Source: Granulosicoccus sp045106475
GTDB lineage: Bacteria > Pseudomonadota > Gammaproteobacteria > Granulosicoccales > Granulosicoccaceae
Assembly (NCBI GenBank): GCA_045106475.1
Contig: JBGCEO010000051.1
Location: forward strand, 1 to 64,000
Length of the DNA: 64,000 nt
Direction: 5' to 3'
Below are positions 62,722-64,000 of the stretch, in pieces (within the stretch, counting starts at the first letter, position 1; the number at the start of each line of letters is the position of its first letter). The notes beneath the pieces were generated by a model. That model was not told the DNA's origin and did no database searches. It saw only the letters and a program-made list of their open reading frames with translations. The position numbers were made by a program, and so were the translations under genes.

Positions 62722-63786
62722 ATGACTGAAAAAACACAAGACCCACTGTCAAATTCAACCGGTGGACTCACCTATGCGGATGCCGGCGTGGACATCGCAG
62801 CAGGTAATGAACTGGTCGATCAGATCAAGCCCCTGGTTGCCCGAACCCTTCGCCCCGGTGTACTTGGCGGTATCGGTGGCTTTGGTGGTCTCTTTGAGAT
62901 CCCGATTGAACGCTACAAACACCCTGTCATGGTCTCGGGCGCAGATGGCGTAGGAACTAAATTGCGATTGGCCATCGACCTAGGCATACACGACACCATA
63001 GGAATCGATCTGGTTGCGATGTGTGTCAACGACATTATTGTCTGCGGTGCAGAGCCCCTATGGTTTCTCGACTACTACGCCACTGGCAAGCTTGACGTGG
63101 CACAGGGCCGCGACATCATAAGCGGTATTGCAGAGGGTTGTGTGCAAGCCGGGGCTGCTCTGCTAGGCGGCGAAACGGCTGAAATGCCCGGAATGTACGC
63201 AAAAGATGACTACGACCTGGCTGGTTTCGCTGTCGGCGTGGTCGAAAAAGAACATATTATTGACGGTACCAAGGTAGCCGCCGGCAACGCAATTCTTGGC
63301 ATTGCTGCGTCAGGTCCTCATTCCAACGGCTATTCACTCATTCGCAAACTTATCGATGGTCATGACCTGCAAACCCCACTGGGCGATACAAGCCTTGGCA
63401 AGGCTTTGCTGACACCCACACGAATATATGCCAAGCCACTTGCTCAGGTTTTCGACAACCACGATGTGCATGCAGTGGCCCATATTACCGGCGGTGGCCT
63501 GACCGAGAACATTCCCCGTGTGTTGCCGAACAATACGCTTGCTCGCATAGATCGCAAATCCTGGGCTCCACCAGCTGTATTCCAGTGGTTGCAGCGCGCC
63601 GGCAACATAGAAGATGCTGAAATGCTCAAAACCTTCAATTGCGGGATCGGCATGGCGTTGGTCGTTGAGGCCAGCGATGCAGAGGCAGTTATCGCCACAC
63701 TGGCCTCAGCAGGAGAGCACGCTCAACAAATAGGCACAATTGAGCACACGCAAGGCAGCTCTTGCGTCGTATACGACGCTGTATAG
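62722..63786 (+). CDS. purM: Phosphoribosylformylglycinamidine cyclo-ligase
   Basis: A 354-residue AIR synthetase. It has the glycine-rich ATP/substrate site in VSGADGVGTKLRLAID and GGETAEMPGMY, and later SNGYSLIRKLI. It catalyses step five of purine synthesis. It is divergent from DUF2066-hda and is followed by purN after 64 bases, as in many gammaproteobacteria. Confidence 0.97.
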   Translation: MTEKTQDPLSNSTGGLTYADAGVDIAAGNELVDQIKPLVARTLRPGVLGGIGGFGGLFEIPIERYKHPVMVSGADGVGTKLRLAIDLGIHDTIGIDLVAMCVNDIIVCGAEPLWFLDYYATGKLDVAQGRDIISGIAEGCVQAGAALLGGETAEMPGMYAKDDYDLAGFAVGVVEKEHIIDGTKVAAGNAILGIAASGPHSNGYSLIRKLIDGHDLQTPLGDTSLGKALLTPTRIYAKPLAQVFDNHDVHAVAHITGGGLTENIPRVLPNNTLARIDRKSWAPPAVFQWLQRAGNIEDAEMLKTFNCGIGMALVVEASDAEAVIATLASAGEHAQQIGTIEHTQGSSCVVYDAV

Positions 63787-63850
63787 CCACTACACTCACC
63801 CACGCCGCTGTTTGCTATCGAAATCCCGGAACTAAAACGTTCATGTCGCG

Positions 63851-64000
63851 ATGTCCAAGCCACATAGCCCAGTAAGCAAATCTCCCTCGACCCTCGTGGT
63901 GCTGATTTCAGGCCGCGGATCCAATATGCTTTCCATCGCAAAAGCGTGTCAGCGTGGTGAGATTGACGCACGCATTGAACTGGTGGTGAGTAACCGCCCA
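63851..64000 (+). CDS. purN: Phosphoribosylglycinamide formyltransferase, N-terminal part
   Basis: Fifty codons from ATG 63851, cut by the window edge. VVLISGRGSNMLSIAKAC is the PurN N-terminal motif (GRGSNM), which binds the substrate phosphate, and ARIELVVSNRP continues it. It transfers a formyl group from 10-formyl-THF to GAR. The order purM-purN is standard. Confidence 0.9.
   Translation, partial: MSKPHSPVSKSPSTLVVLISGRGSNMLSIAKACQRGEIDARIELVVSNRP

Noticed and set aside
1..64000. CRISPR array, prophage or insertion sequence
   Set aside because: No regularly spaced repeats, cas, integrase or transposase genes were seen; the repeated palindromes are too short and too few to be an array.

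Overview
The window is a typical chromosomal stretch of a gammaproteobacterium with roughly even base composition. The housekeeping neighbourhoods support this: radA, xseB-ispA-dxs, dapA-bamC-metallo-hydrolase, hda-DUF2066 back to back with purM-purN, and ffh near ypjD and corB/corC. The many signalling, transport and catabolic genes suggest a large-genome, free-living, probably marine organism (Granulosicoccus-like is my guess, from memory of similar proteins only). I see no rRNA, tRNA, CRISPR array, insertion sequence, prophage or plasmid gene. The right edge cuts purN.

Layout. (1) 0.2-7.6 kb: a membrane GGDEF/EAL protein, then a minus-strand operon of one ABC ATPase and two paralogous permeases, each fused to a peptidase-MA-like domain. 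One has an intact HEXXH zinc site, the other has lost it. (2) 7.7-9.9 kb: a DUF6151 protein and a two-gene operon of unrecognised proteins. (3) 10.1-21.6 kb: a catabolic locus. A SorC-type regulator faces a nine-gene operon: SAF-domain oxidoreductase, E1-alpha, E1-beta and E2 of an acetoin/pyruvate-dehydrogenase-like complex, a sugar-type ABC importer with a Tat-exported binding protein, and a PfkB kinase. (4) 21.9-30.6 kb: NYN-domain protein, KefC-type antiporter with its flavodoxin-like partner, UreH/SafE-like membrane protein, flavin monooxygenase, NAD synthetase. (5) 30.8-40.1 kb: ffh and ypjD-corB/C, separated by about 5.6 kb holding an ECF sigma factor, a membrane partner, a DUF255 thioredoxin-domain protein with a DsbD-alpha-like tail, a DsbA and a DUF2786 protein. 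(6) 40.1-53.3 kb: DUF922, radA, isoprenoid genes (xseB-ispA-dxs), dapA-bamC-MBL, bcp, perM, a LysR regulator and proS. (7) 53.5-59.4 kb: accessory genes, namely a response regulator lacking its phospho-acceptor, DUF2852, TetR, a TerB-like protein, an orphan antitoxin-like protein, a GNAT and a lone GspE/PilB-type ATPase. (8) 59.5-64 kb: WrbA-like flavoprotein, DUF2069, hda-DUF2066, purM-purN.

Working together: region 3 reads as a complete import, oxidation, thiamine-dependent cleavage and phosphorylation route for an unidentified polyol or sugar, relying on an E3 encoded elsewhere. The region 5 insert reads as a sigma-controlled periplasmic thiol-handling unit. A family of short palindromic repeats (core CCCCAG-N4-CTGGGG) occurs five times in intergenic DNA, twice as inverted pairs of about 120 bp, and is probably a REP-like element of this genome.

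The best candidates for undescribed biology are the paired live/dead permease-peptidase ABC system, the SAF-oxidoreductase/acetoin-dehydrogenase-like/PfkB catabolic operon, and the sigma/DUF255-DsbD-alpha/DsbA unit. Many starts are judged by eye. Functional calls come from motif and family recognition without database searches.
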